Assembly (NCBI RefSeq): GCF_001270265.1
Contig: NZ_LGAP01000043.1
Location: 1 to 46,707 of the forward strand
Length of the DNA: 46,707 nt
Direction: 5' to 3'
Source of the DNA: Ensifer adhaerens
GTDB lineage: Bacteria; Pseudomonadota; Alphaproteobacteria; Rhizobiales; Rhizobiaceae
Numbering within the stretch: position 1 is the first letter of the stretch; every line of letters starts with the position of its first letter. Below, piece by piece: positions 1-8,387 of this stretch. A program made the translations under genes and the position numbers. The notes under the pieces were generated by a model. The model searched no databases. It worked only from the letters and a program-made list of their open reading frames with translations, and was not told the DNA's origin.

Positions 1-111
1 CCGGGAGCCTCCCACTACGAGGAGAATTACCGCCGACGCATCCTGACTAATCTCCAGCGGAGGGCAAAGTCGCTTGGGTATGTCCTACAGCCCGCGCCAA
101 CGCCCGCCTGA
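1..111 (+). CDS. C-terminal fragment of a CDS cut by the window edge, possibly transposase
   Basis: Frame 1 is open from the first base to a TGA at 109-111 and encodes 36 residues. The peptide is rich in Arg, Tyr and Asn (YEENYRRRILTNLQRRAKSL), a composition I associate with the C-terminal tail of some insertion-sequence transposases. No start is present because the gene enters from the left. The transposase assignment is by resemblance only, and a fortuitous open frame is possible. 112-286 holds nothing I recognise. Confidence 0.3.
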   Translation, partial: PGASHYEENYRRRILTNLQRRAKSLGYVLQPAPTPA

Positions 112-286
112 TTGTTTCTTAGGAATGTCGCATATTTGGGCGCTGGACCGAGGCAGGGCACACTCTTCTGGACTGGGTCCATCACTCAACCGGGGCCGAT
201 CACTCGGAGTTCCATACCGCGACTTTCCCGGAACCTCCAATACCGTTGCGCTGATTGCCATCAGGACGCTGCGCTGGAACCGCTTC

Positions 287-580
287 CTAAGCGGCGACAC
301 CCTCCAGCGTCATGATCCGCGTCTTGGCGCAGCGCTCGCGGATCGCCTTGAGACGTTGATATTCCGGCGAGTTGTACCACTCGAGCAAGGAATGCATGTC
401 CGGGAACTCGACGATGACGAGCCGGTGCGGCTCCCAGTCGCCTTCGAGTACCCGGGTCGAGCCACCGCGGCCCAAATATCGACCGCCATAGCGCGCTTCC
501 GTTGCCGGCACCTCCTGTATGTATTGCTCAAAGGCCGCGGCATCCGTGACCTCGACATCCGCAATCAGATAGGCTGCCAT
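287..580 (-). CDS. DUF1330 family protein
   Basis: Encodes 97 residues beginning MAAYLIADVEV. DUF1330 proteins are small dimeric alpha/beta-barrel (ferredoxin-like) proteins with no agreed function. The pattern AAYxIADVEVTD near the start, the central RYLGRGG and the downstream WYNSPEYQ are typical of the family, and the length is normal. The ATG at 580 is preferred over one six codons upstream because a strong AAGGAG-type ribosome binding site lies just before it. The gene is divergent from the riboswitch-led operon. Confidence 0.85.
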   Translation of the reverse strand: MAAYLIADVEVTDAAAFEQYIQEVPATEARYGGRYLGRGGSTRVLEGDWEPHRLVIVEFPDMHSLLEWYNSPEYQRLKAIRERCAKTRIMTLEGVAA

Positions 581-718
581 GGTAGATCTCCTTTCCACAC
601 CGGCGCTATCGAAGGATACGCTCGTTGGCCGTTCCGGGCGAGTTCGCTAGCGAACCCGGCAGACAAAGGGAGGCCTTTGCCGCCCTTCGTTTCTGCCATA
701 TGTTTTTGTTGAGCTATG

Positions 719-740
719 TAATGTTATTTCGTAACAAAAG
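719..740. promoter_or_regulatory. candidate Zur-like operator
   Basis: An interrupted palindrome TGTTA-TTTCG-TAACA lies at 722-736. Its extended left half AATGTTAT resembles the half-site of alphaproteobacterial Zur boxes. It sits in the promoter region between the divergent DUF1330 gene and the cobalamin riboswitch, about 90 bases upstream of the aptamer. The assignment rests on motif resemblance alone. Confidence 0.3.
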
Positions 741-824
741 CGCATGACCAAAAGCCGCATGTTGATATGCCTTGCCCGAACCGTTCCGGCGGTTGTCACC
801 TCCGCCGAAGTGTGCGACGAAGGC

Positions 825-1017
825 TTTGATGGTGCTGCGACCGCGACAATGCGGAAGCGGCTGAAAAGGGAACACGGAACGGACGACCCGAATGGGGCCG
901 AAACCGTGGCTGCCCCCGCAACTGTGAGCGGAAAGCGCATTCACACCATGTCACTGGCGATCAGCCGGGAAGACGTGGATGCGCCGCGACCCGCGAGCCA
1001 GGAGACCTGCCATCGAA
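825..1017 (+). promoter_or_regulatory. cobalamin riboswitch
   Basis: The conserved blocks of a class I cobalamin aptamer are present in order: an AAAAGGGAA block near 863, a long GC-rich block with GCAACTGTGAGCGG near 918-932, GGAAGAC near 967, and the B12 box AGCCAGGAGACCTGCC at 996-1011. The closing stem P1 can form between 825-832 and 1010-1017. It precedes an operon for DUF1636 and an ABC uptake system, so it probably shuts that operon off when adenosylcobalamin is abundant. GGACGGGG at about 1033-1040 could be the sequestered ribosome binding site. Confidence 0.93.
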
Positions 1018-1047
1018 CCGATCAACCACAACGGACGGGGTGTTCCG

Positions 1048-1170
1048 ATGGAAAAGAACTGGTTTTTGCGCGACGGTCATCCGTCATCAGACCGCTTTGC
1101 CACATTCTCTCCGGACCAATCCGGCGGAGAAGAGATATGGCCAATCCGGCATCCCGACAGCATAAGATAA
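1048..1170 (+). CDS. possible 40-codon leader ORF after the riboswitch
   Basis: An ATG at 1048 is preceded at good spacing by GGACGGGG and opens a 40-codon frame (MEKNWFLRDGHPSSDRF...) ending at 1170. It overlaps the start of the DUF1636 gene at 1137 in another frame. The first good ribosome binding site after the aptamer therefore serves this small frame, so riboswitch control could reach DUF1636 by translational coupling. The peptide has no recognisable domain and may not be made. Confidence 0.25.
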   Translation: MEKNWFLRDGHPSSDRFATFSPDQSGGEEIWPIRHPDSIR

Positions 1171-1550
1171 CGGTCTGCACCGATTGCCGCTTCACCGGCG
1201 GCCCCTGCCGGCCGGGCGCGGATCTGATCCAGCGGCTGAACCGCAGCATCGCCGCGCTCGGCGAGCCGCTCGACCGGGATTTTTCCATCGCCGGGACGGT
1301 CTGCATGGCCGCCTGCACCAGGCCTTGCACCATCGCTTTCCAGGCAACGGGAAAGGCGACCTACCTCTTCGGCGATATCTCGCCGGAAGAAGATATCGAC
1401 GATCTCGTTTCCTTCGCGACTGCTTATGCCGGGCGCAACGATGGCATGACGCGGGCGGCCGAGCGGCCGCGCGGGCTCAACGGCAAGACGCTGGCGCGCA
1501 TTCCGGCAGCGCTGCTGGTCTCCGAAGACATTGGTGGGCATTTCCAATGA
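1137..1550 (+). CDS. DUF1636 putative metal-binding protein
   Basis: Encodes 137 residues. Six cysteines fall in two clusters: C14, C17 and C24 (CTDCRFTGGPC), and C56, C60 and C64 (CMAACTRPC). This is the pattern of the DUF1636 family, small thioredoxin-fold proteins predicted to bind metal or a 2Fe-2S cluster. The family is often encoded beside B12-regulated or metal genes. It is the first full gene after the cobalamin riboswitch and is followed 22 bases later by the ABC ATPase, so it probably belongs to the uptake system. The ATG at 1137 follows a GGCGGAGAAG ribosome binding site. Its exact role is unknown; storage or reduction of the imported cofactor or metal is inference. Confidence 0.85.
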   Translation: MANPASRQHKITVCTDCRFTGGPCRPGADLIQRLNRSIAALGEPLDRDFSIAGTVCMAACTRPCTIAFQATGKATYLFGDISPEEDIDDLVSFATAYAGRNDGMTRAAERPRGLNGKTLARIPAALLVSEDIGGHFQ

Positions 1551-1572
1551 GCGCGCGGGAAGGGACGAGCCG

Positions 1573-2382
1573 ATGAGCTGCACCGCGACAGGGGCCGGCC
1601 TTCGGGTCCGCGCCCTGGATTGGGGCCCGCGCCCGAACCTGCGGCTGGTCCGCGAGGTCGACTTTGCCATTGTGCCCGGCAGCCGCCTTGCCATTCTCGG
1701 CCCGAACGGCGCCGGCAAGACCTCGCTGCTGCGCTGCCTCTATCGCTCCGCCCAGCCGACGGCGGGCTCGATCGAGGTCGATGGCGTCGACATCTGGGCG
1801 ATGACGGCGCGCGAGGCGGCCAAAATCATTGCCGTCGTGCTGCAGGAAATGCCCAGCGATTTTCCCTTCAGCGTGCGCGACGTGGTGATGATGGGCCGCA
1901 TTCCCCGGCGGGAAGGCATGAGCGGCTGGACCGCCAGGGACCGTGAGACGGTGGCGCATGCGCTCGAGCATCTCGATCTCACCCACCTTGCCGGACGGCA
2001 ATTCTCCACACTTTCGGGCGGCGAGAAGCAGCGGGTGCTGATTGCCCGGGCTCTGGCCCAGCAGCCGCGCATCATCATCCTGGACGAGCCGACCAACCAT
2101 CTCGACATCCGCCACCAGCTCGAAATTCTCGACCTGTTGCAGACGCTGCAGCTGACGATCGTCACCACGCTGCACGACATCAACCTGGCGGCCGAGTTCG
2201 CCACCGACGTGGCGATCCTGACGGAGGGGCGCATGACGGCCTTCGGCTCGCCCGAAGACGTGCTCAACCCGCAGGCGCTTTCCGCCGCCTTCGGCGTTAC
2301 CGCCACTGCCCACAACAATGCCGTTACCAGCGGTTCGCGCTTTTCCTTTTCACTCGCTCGACAGGGATCGATGCCATCATGA
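1573..2382 (+). CDS. ABC transporter ATPase, FecE/BtuD family
   Basis: Encodes 269 residues and energises import of an iron-siderophore, haem or corrinoid-type ligand with the next two genes. Walker A is GPNGAGKT (43-50), the signature LSGGEKQRV (147-155), Walker B IIILDEP (167-173), and the switch histidine H201. The ATG at 1573 is chosen because of the GGGAAGGGA site upstream. The stop overlaps the next gene's start (ATGA), which shows translational coupling. Riboswitch control makes corrinoid or cobalt-related transport likelier than siderophore transport, but the family alone does not decide. Confidence 0.9.
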   Translation: MSCTATGAGLRVRALDWGPRPNLRLVREVDFAIVPGSRLAILGPNGAGKTSLLRCLYRSAQPTAGSIEVDGVDIWAMTAREAAKIIAVVLQEMPSDFPFSVRDVVMMGRIPRREGMSGWTARDRETVAHALEHLDLTHLAGRQFSTLSGGEKQRVLIARALAQQPRIIILDEPTNHLDIRHQLEILDLLQTLQLTIVTTLHDINLAAEFATDVAILTEGRMTAFGSPEDVLNPQALSAAFGVTATAHNNAVTSGSRFSFSLARQGSMPS

Positions 2383-3332
2383 AGACCTTTTTCGCCAGCT
2401 CCGCCCTTTTGCTCCTGACGCTTGCCGCAACGCCGGCGCTTGCCTATCCCGTCACCGTCAAGAGCTGCAACCGCGAGGTGACCTTCGATGCGGCGCCCAA
2501 GCGGGCCGTCGCCAACGACGTCAACCTCACCGAAATGATGCTGGCCCTGAAGCTGCAGGACCGCATGGTCGGCTATACCGGCGTTTCCGGCTGGAAGACG
2601 CTGGATGAAAAGCTGCGCAAGGGCGTCAAGGCGCTGCCGGAGCTCGCGGAGAAATACCCGACCAAGGAAGTGCTGCTCAATGCCGACGCCGATTTCTATT
2701 TTGCCGGCTGGAACTACGGCATGAAGGTCGGCGGCGAGGTGACGCCGGAAACGCTCGCGCCCTTCAAGATCAATGTCTATGAGCTGACCGAATCCTGCAT
2801 CCACATCATGGCCAAGGGCAAGCCTGTCATGGACGACATGTTCGTCGATCTCCTCAATCTCGGCCGCATCTTCGGCGTCGAGGACCGGGCTCAGGCGCTC
2901 GTCGACGGCTATCGCCGCGATCTCGACAAGATCACTGCGGGCATCGGCGGCATCGAGCGCCCGACCCGGGTCTTCGTCTATGATTCCGGTGAGGAGAAGC
3001 CGTTCACCTCGGGCCGTTTCGGCATCCCGACGGCGATGATCGAGGCGGCTGGCGGCGTCAACGTCATGGACGATGTCGAGAAGAGCTGGACGGAGATTTC
3101 CTGGGAGCCGGTGATCGACAAGAACCCGGAAGTGGTGGTGATCGTCAACTATGGCGAGGTGTCTGCCGAGCAGAAGATCGCCTTCATGAAGAGCAATCCC
3201 GCCTTTAGGAATATCGATGCCGTGAAGAACGACCGCTTCGTGGTGCTCGACTATGTCGAGGCGACGCCGGGTCCGCGCAACATCGACGCCATCGCGCGGC
3301 TCGCCAAGGCCTTTCACGCTCAGGCGATGTAA
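2379..3332 (+). CDS. periplasmic binding protein of the ABC uptake system (BtuF/FecB-like)
   Basis: Encodes 317 residues with a clear signal peptide (residues 1-22, ending TPALA). The mature protein has the features of cluster A-II, helical-backbone binding proteins: an early RAVANDVNLTEMMLALKL segment and a C-terminal region reading EVVVIVNYGEV. Such proteins bind Fe-siderophore, haem or cobalamin. The start overlaps the ATPase stop by four bases. The permease gene follows after a palindromic repeat. The ligand is not evident from sequence; corrinoid is inferred from the riboswitch. Confidence 0.88.
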   Translation: MKTFFASSALLLLTLAATPALAYPVTVKSCNREVTFDAAPKRAVANDVNLTEMMLALKLQDRMVGYTGVSGWKTLDEKLRKGVKALPELAEKYPTKEVLLNADADFYFAGWNYGMKVGGEVTPETLAPFKINVYELTESCIHIMAKGKPVMDDMFVDLLNLGRIFGVEDRAQALVDGYRRDLDKITAGIGGIERPTRVFVYDSGEEKPFTSGRFGIPTAMIEAAGGVNVMDDVEKSWTEISWEPVIDKNPEVVVIVNYGEVSAEQKIAFMKSNPAFRNIDAVKNDRFVVLDYVEATPGPRNIDAIARLAKAFHAQAM

Positions 3333-3340
3333 CCGGGAAC

Positions 3341-3394
3341 CTGCTGCACAATTCCTTAAGTCGGCATCGATTTAAGGAGGAAATTATGCAGCAA
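3341..3394. repeat. RIME-like palindrome, short copy
   Basis: An imperfect palindrome begins CTGCTGCACAATTCCTTAAGTC and closes with GATTTAAGG...ATGCAGCA. It shares the core CTTAAATCGG/CGATTTAAGG with copies near 9014, 10760 and 28171 but lacks the accompanying CTACAGCG hairpin. It separates the binding-protein and permease genes of one operon and may act as an mRNA hairpin. Confidence 0.75.
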
Positions 3395-3490
3395 GTTTGG
3401 ATGGTTACAGCTTCTTTGGCGCCGTAGCGGGAGCGTGCCTTGCGGCCTGCTTCCGCCCTTTCATCTGCAACATCTGACCAGGGACGGACT

Positions 3491-4495
3491 GTGAAGATCA
3501 CGACCGCCTTTCTCGCGGCGCTGCTGCTGTTGTGCCTGACGATCACTGTCGCCGTCTCATTGGGCTCAGCGCCGATCCCGGTCTCGACCGTCTGGTCGAT
3601 CATCGCTTCGAAACTGTCTCCCGGCAGCGTCGAGGTCGCCTGGTCGGCCGGCCGCGAAAGCATCGTCTGGGATGTGCGTCTGCCACGCGTCGTCCTTGCC
3701 GGGCTTGTTGGGGCCGGGCTGGCGCTGACCGGCGCCGTGCTTCAGGCCGTCACCCGCAATCCGCTTGCCGACCCGCATCTGCTCGGCGTCTCTTCCGGCG
3801 GCGCGCTCGGCGCAATCATCGCGCTCCTGCACACCGGCCTGATCCTCGGCCTTGCCACCGTGCCGCTGTTTGCCTTTGCCGGCGCGCTGGTCGCGACCGC
3901 GCTCGTGGCTCTCGTCACGCGGGTGCTCGGCACCAACGCCGACAGGCTGGTGCTTTCCGGCGTTGCTGTCGCCTTCACCTTGACGTCGATCGGCAACCTG
4001 ATGATTTTCCTTGGCGATCCAAGGGCGGTGCACACCGTGATCTTCTGGATGCTCGGCGGCCTCGGGCTCGCGCAATGGCCGCACCTTATCTATCCCGCCG
4101 TGGTGCTGGCCGCCTGCCTTAGCTATCTCGTGCTTCGAGCGCGCGAGATCAACGCACTTGCCATGGGCGACGAGACGGCAACGACGCTCGGCATTCCCGT
4201 CCGCCGGTTTCGCCTCGTGCTCTTCGTCGTCACGGCACTTCTGACCGGGGTCATGGTCGCCTTCTCCGGCGCGATCGGCTTCGTCGGGCTGATGGTGCCG
4301 CATTTCGTGCGGCTGTTTGCCGGCAGCGACAATGTCCGGGTCATCCCGCTTTCCGCCCTCGTCGGCGCGCTGGTGCTGATCTCGGCCGATCTCGTTGCCC
4401 GCGTCGTCATGGCGCCCGAGGACATGCCGATCGGCGTCGTCACCGGGCTTGTCGGCGGCATCGCCTTTATTGCCATTCTGAAGCGGCGCGCGTAA
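3491..4495 (+). CDS. FecCD-family ABC transporter permease
   Basis: Encodes 334 residues from a GTG preceded by GGGACGG; a longer TTG start at 3440 would add 17 residues without a signal. It is a highly hydrophobic inner-membrane protein with about nine or ten membrane spans. Family motifs include the early RLPRVVLAGLVGAGLALTGA, then NPLADPHLLGVSSGGALGA, and the C-terminal GAIGFVGLMVPHFVRL, where EAA-loop-like contacts with the ATPase lie. It completes the riboswitch-controlled importer. The order ATPase, binding protein, permease is unusual but complete. A 7-bp hairpin (AATACCA...TGGTATT) lies just after the stop. Confidence 0.92.
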   Translation: MKITTAFLAALLLLCLTITVAVSLGSAPIPVSTVWSIIASKLSPGSVEVAWSAGRESIVWDVRLPRVVLAGLVGAGLALTGAVLQAVTRNPLADPHLLGVSSGGALGAIIALLHTGLILGLATVPLFAFAGALVATALVALVTRVLGTNADRLVLSGVAVAFTLTSIGNLMIFLGDPRAVHTVIFWMLGGLGLAQWPHLIYPAVVLAACLSYLVLRAREINALAMGDETATTLGIPVRRFRLVLFVVTALLTGVMVAFSGAIGFVGLMVPHFVRLFAGSDNVRVIPLSALVGALVLISADLVARVVMAPEDMPIGVVTGLVGGIAFIAILKRRA

Positions 4496-4556
4496 TACCA
4501 GCGCAGGTTGGTATTAGCCATCTGCATCGAAAGATGCGATTGCCGCCTATTTCCAG

Positions 4557-4691
4557 GGTCAGGAACTCAAGTCCTGATCCCGGGGTCAGGACCCTAGGCC
4601 CTGATCCCGAGGTCAGGACCCTCGGCCCTGATCCCGAGGTCAGGACCCTAGGCCCTGATCCCGAGGTCAGGACCCTAGGCCCTGATCCCCG
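4557..4691. repeat. five tandem 27-bp palindromic units
   Basis: Five copies of a 27-bp unit begin at 4557, 4584, 4611, 4638 and 4665. The core is GGTCAGGACCCTAGGCCCTG followed by ATCCCGA, and each unit is itself a near-perfect palindrome around CTAGG. The first copy is the most diverged. The array lies between the permease and the DUF924 gene and yields an artefactual repeated reading frame on the minus strand. It could be a protein-binding array, transcript hairpins, or simple slippage expansion. Confidence 0.9.
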
Positions 4692-4724
4692 GGGCGATCG
4701 TCCCCACTGCGACATGAGGAGCGA

Positions 4725-5285
4725 ATGACCTATCAAGCTGAGGCCTGCACCCCGGATGAAGTGCTGAAATTCTGGTTCGAGGAACTGTCGCTCGACCATT
4801 GGTTCAAGCCGACGCGCGAACTCGACGAACATTGCTTCCAGCGCTTCCAGTCATCGCACCTCGCGCTTGCGCGGGAGATCGGCGACGTCTGGCGGGCGAC
4901 CCCGGAGAACCGGCTGGCGGCGATCGTGCTTCTCGATCAGCTGCCGCGCAACATGTATCGCGCCACGCCGCTCGCCTTTGCGACCGATGGTCTGGCGCTC
5001 CGGGAAGCCAAGCTCGCCGTCGGCGCCGGCGCCGACATGGCGGTTCGTCCGGAATGGCGGGCGTTCTTCTACATGCCCTTCGAGCATTCGGAGAACTTGA
5101 CGGACCAGACCATGGCGTTGAAGCTCTTCACCGAGCTCGGCGATCCCATGTATATCGACTATGCGATCCGGCACCGCGAGGTGATCGAGAAATTCGGCCG
5201 CTTCCCGCATCGCAACGCCTTCGTCGGGCGGACGTCGACGGCGGCCGAACTGACTTACCTGGCGCAGCCGGGCGCAGGATTCTGA
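4725..5285 (+). CDS. DUF924 family protein
   Basis: Encodes 186 residues, the normal length for DUF924, an all-helical TPR-like family of unknown function. Recognisable family signatures are the N-terminal DEVLKFWFEE, the central LDQLPRNMYRATPLAFATD, and the C-terminal FGRFPHRNAFVGR. It is cytosolic, with no signal or membrane segment. The start follows GAGGAGCG at good spacing. It is probably monocistronic, as a hairpin follows its stop. Confidence 0.9.
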   Translation: MTYQAEACTPDEVLKFWFEELSLDHWFKPTRELDEHCFQRFQSSHLALAREIGDVWRATPENRLAAIVLLDQLPRNMYRATPLAFATDGLALREAKLAVGAGADMAVRPEWRAFFYMPFEHSENLTDQTMALKLFTELGDPMYIDYAIRHREVIEKFGRFPHRNAFVGRTSTAAELTYLAQPGAGF

Positions 5286-5301
5286 CGGTTTGAGGGGCGG
5301 C

Positions 5302-5323
5302 GAAGGCATGATTTCCCATGCCT
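5302..5323 (+). terminator. hairpin after DUF924 gene
   Basis: An 8-bp perfect stem AAGGCATG / CATGCCTT with a six-base loop lies shortly after the DUF924 stop. There is no long T-tract, so it may be a weak terminator or a processing hairpin. It also contains the ATG at 5308 that could otherwise start the next gene, which argues against that start. Confidence 0.45.
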
Positions 5324-5424
5324 TTGCATCTTTCCGCCGTCTTTCGTATTCAAACCGCATTGTGACGACCGCCAGGGGCGATTCCGCATCCGGGGCGTGG
5401 TTTGGGCTTTTGAGGGTTTTGAAA

Positions 5425-8220
5425 TTGCATTTCGTGGGAAAGTTGCTCGCTGTTTCTGTCTGCCTGCTTTCGCTGGCCGGTGCCGGCGCCGTCGTGGCGC
5501 AAGATGCCCAGCCGGCGCAGACGACGACGCAACCTGCCCAGACGCCTGCTCAAGCCCCGGCCCAGAGCAATAATCAGCCGGCGCAGAACGGCGCCCAGCC
5601 CGCCCAGGGCGGCGCGCCTGCGCAGAACGTGCAGCCGGCCGCCGATGATGGCAAGGCGCAGCCGGCACCGAATGCGCAGCAACCCGCAGGCGGCGCGGCG
5701 CAACCCGCCCAGAATGCGCCGACACCCGTGCAGGACGCGGCGCAGTCGAACGACGCCACTATTGCGGCCGATGCCGGCCAGAGCCAGACGGCGGAGCAAC
5801 TGGCCAATGCCGGCAAGGAACTGAAGCGGCTGAGGGACCTTATTGCCAAGGCCAGTGACGACGACATCGCGCTTGCCGAACTCAAGGTGCAGGTCGATGC
5901 GGTCGGCAAGCAGATCATCTCGACCTCGATCGCCACGCGCCCGCGGCTGGACGAGATCAAGGCGCGGCTGACCGAACTCGGCGATCCGCCGGGCGAGGGG
6001 CAGCCGCCGGAAGCCGACATCGTGACCGCCGAGCGCAAGCGGCTGCTTGCCGAGCGCGGCGAGATCAATGCGCTGACCGGGGAGGCCGAGAGCCTTTCCG
6101 TCCAGGCGACGAAGCTGTCGAACGGCATCACCGCCACCCGGCGCGCGCTGTTTTCCAACACGCTGTTGAAGAACACCGATGTGTCGATCGAGATGTTCGA
6201 TGAGGCGCTGTCGGCGACGGCGAATGAAACCAAGGTGCTGTCGCGCAGCACCATGAGCTGGCTGACCTTCGTCTGGAACTACAAGCGGATTCCATTGCTG
6301 ACCGCGATCTTCCTGTCGATTTGTGCGGCAATGGTCTTCCTCGTCGGCAGCAACAAGCTGTTTTCGCCCTATATCCATCACGACAAGTCCGATGAGGAAC
6401 CAAGCTATTTCCGGCGCCTGTCGGTTGCCTTCTGGTCGACGCTCATTCCGACCATTTCGACCGGTGCCTTTGCCGTATCGAGCTTCTTCTTCCTGCACAG
6501 TTTCAATGTGCTGCGTTCCGATATCACGCCGATCATCGCGATTGCGCTTGCGGTGACTGTGGTCGGGTTCTTCGTCACCACGCTCGCCAATGCGGTGCTG
6601 TCGCCGTGGGATTCGCGGTGGCGCCTGGTGCGCGTATCGGACCGCGGCGCCAAGGTGCTGTTGATCACCATCTTCGCCATGGCGCTGGTCAACGGCCTGG
6701 ACTACATGTTCGGCGGCGTCAGCGAGGCGCTCGGCTCGCCCGTCGTGCTGACGGTGGTGAAGAGCTTCATCGCCTCGGTCGTCATCGGCCTGATCATCAT
6801 TGCCTCCGCCTGGATCAAGCCGACGCTCAAGCGCGACGAGCCCTTCGATGCGCCGGGCCGCCCCTGGCCGCGTATCGTCTCTATCGGGCTGATGCTGACC
6901 GGCGCGTCGCTGATCATCGCGGCTGCTTCCGGCTATGTCGGCCTGTCCCGCTTCATCGCCACTCAGATCATCATCACCGGCGCCATCCTCGTGATGATGT
7001 ATATCGGCTTCCTCACCGGCAAGGCGGTCTCTCGTCAGGGTGCCTTTGCCGAAACCTTGGCCGGGCGCTATCTCGAACGCCGCTTCAAGCTGGAACAGGT
7101 CGGGCTCGACCAGGTTGGCCTGATGGCCGGCCTCGGCATCTACGCGCTGGTGATCCTGTTCTTCATCCCGCTGATCCTGCTGCAGTGGGGCTTCCAGGTC
7201 GCCGACATCGAATCCTGGACCTATCGCGCCGTCACCGAGATCAAGATCGGCACCATCACCATCTCGCTCATGGGCATCATGGCGGGCGTCCTGTTCTTTG
7301 TGCTCGGCTATATCGTCACCCGCTGGGTGCAGCGCTGGATCGACGGCAACGTCATGGCGCGCAGCCGGGTGGATGCGGGCGTCAGGAACTCGATCCGCAC
7401 CGGCATCGGCTATATCGGTGTCGGGCTTGCCGGCCTGATCGGCGTTTCGGCGGCCGGCATCGATCTTTCCAATCTCGCGCTTGTCGCCGGTGCCCTCTCG
7501 CTCGGCGTCGGTTTCGGCCTGCAGAACATCGTCTCGAACTTCGTCTCGGGCCTCATCCTTTTGGTCGAGCGCCCGTTCAAGGTCGGCGACTGGATCGTCA
7601 GCGGCACGACCGAGGGCTTCGTCAAGCGCATCTCGGTGCGAGCCACCGAGATCGAGACCTTCCAGCACCAGTCGATCATGATGCCGAACTCGCTGCTGAT
7701 CAACGCGTCGGTGGGCAACTGGACCCACCGCAACAAGCTCGGCCGTTCGGAGATCGCGGTGACCGTCACCTATGCCAGCGACCCCCGGCGGATCATGGAT
7801 CTGCTCGCCGAGATCGCCGGCGCCCACCCGATGGTGCTGAAGAACCCGTCGCCAACCGTCGGCTTTACCGCGTTTGGCGAAGAACGCATGACCTTCGAGC
7901 TTAGGATCTACGTGGCCGATGTGCTCACCGGCGGCGGCGTGCGCAACGACCTTCGTGTCGCCATCTACGAGCGCTTCCGCGACGAGGGCATCGGCGCGCC
8001 GTTCCCGCTGAAGATCGAGGATGTGCCGATCGAGGACCAGACCGGCATCGAGAGCCACGAACCGGAGACGGTCGGCGAGCCCAAGGGCGCAACGTCGGCC
8101 GAGGCGAGGGCTGCTGCCCCAAAGAAAGAAGCTGCCTCCGCCGCACCGCTTGACGAAGAAAGTGAAGAGGAAGGCGGCAAGCGCCGCGCTTCCAGCCGCC
8201 GCTCAAACCCCAACCGCTGA
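5425..8220 (+). CDS. large MscS-family mechanosensitive channel with DUF3772
   Basis: Encodes 931 residues from a TTG at 5425, eight bases after TGAGGG; an in-frame ATG at 5308 is less likely because it lies in a hairpin and would give an atypically long signal N-region. In order: a signal peptide ending VVAQ, a long Gln/Ala/Pro-rich stretch built on PAQ repeats, a charged coiled DUF3772 periplasmic region, many membrane spans, and a C-terminal MscS core. The core carries the pore-helix pattern ALSLGVGFGLQNIVSNFVSG and the beta-domain ERPFKVGDWI. The C-terminus is acidic then basic. Such channels release solutes on hypo-osmotic shock. The PAQ tract may span the periplasm or bind peptidoglycan. 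Confidence 0.9.
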   Translation: MHFVGKLLAVSVCLLSLAGAGAVVAQDAQPAQTTTQPAQTPAQAPAQSNNQPAQNGAQPAQGGAPAQNVQPAADDGKAQPAPNAQQPAGGAAQPAQNAPTPVQDAAQSNDATIAADAGQSQTAEQLANAGKELKRLRDLIAKASDDDIALAELKVQVDAVGKQIISTSIATRPRLDEIKARLTELGDPPGEGQPPEADIVTAERKRLLAERGEINALTGEAESLSVQATKLSNGITATRRALFSNTLLKNTDVSIEMFDEALSATANETKVLSRSTMSWLTFVWNYKRIPLLTAIFLSICAAMVFLVGSNKLFSPYIHHDKSDEEPSYFRRLSVAFWSTLIPTISTGAFAVSSFFFLHSFNVLRSDITPIIAIALAVTVVGFFVTTLANAVLSPWDSRWRLVRVSDRGAKVLLITIFAMALVNGLDYMFGGVSEALGSPVVLTVVKSFIASVVIGLIIIASAWIKPTLKRDEPFDAPGRPWPRIVSIGLMLTGASLIIAAASGYVGLSRFIATQIIITGAILVMMYIGFLTGKAVSRQGAFAETLAGRYLERRFKLEQVGLDQVGLMAGLGIYALVILFFIPLILLQWGFQVADIESWTYRAVTEIKIGTITISLMGIMAGVLFFVLGYIVTRWVQRWIDGNVMARSRVDAGVRNSIRTGIGYIGVGLAGLIGVSAAGIDLSNLALVAGALSLGVGFGLQNIVSNFVSGLILLVERPFKVGDWIVSGTTEGFVKRISVRATEIETFQHQSIMMPNSLLINASVGNWTHRNKLGRSEIAVTVTYASDPRRIMDLLAEIAGAHPMVLKNPSPTVGFTAFGEERMTFELRIYVADVLTGGGVRNDLRVAIYERFRDEGIGAPFPLKIEDVPIEDQTGIESHEPETVGEPKGATSAEARAAAPKKEAASAAPLDEESEEEGGKRRASSRRSNPNR

Positions 8221-8387
8221 TAAACGGAGCGTTCAGCCGCTATTCAGCCTGCCCGCGATAAAAAGCATGCAATTCTTCTTTTGACGGTCTAGGCTGTCAC
8301 GGGCTGAAGAGGTGGCCGGAGCCACCGTCGCAATCCGACGGGGCGGCTGGCTGGACAAAAGGGCGGCGCCGCGGGCGACGATGGGCG

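Noticed and set aside
1740-3317. 525-codon minus-strand frame
   Set aside because: Antisense to the ATPase and binding-protein genes, with no recognisable domain.
4467-4832. Minus-strand ORF with repeated GSGPRVLTS peptide
   Set aside because: The periodic peptide is a translation of the 27-bp tandem DNA repeat and it overlaps the DUF924 gene.
5350-8058. 902-codon minus-strand open frame
   Set aside because: It lies antisense to the MscS gene in a high-GC region; His/Asp/Arg-rich composition without domains is typical of a shadow frame.
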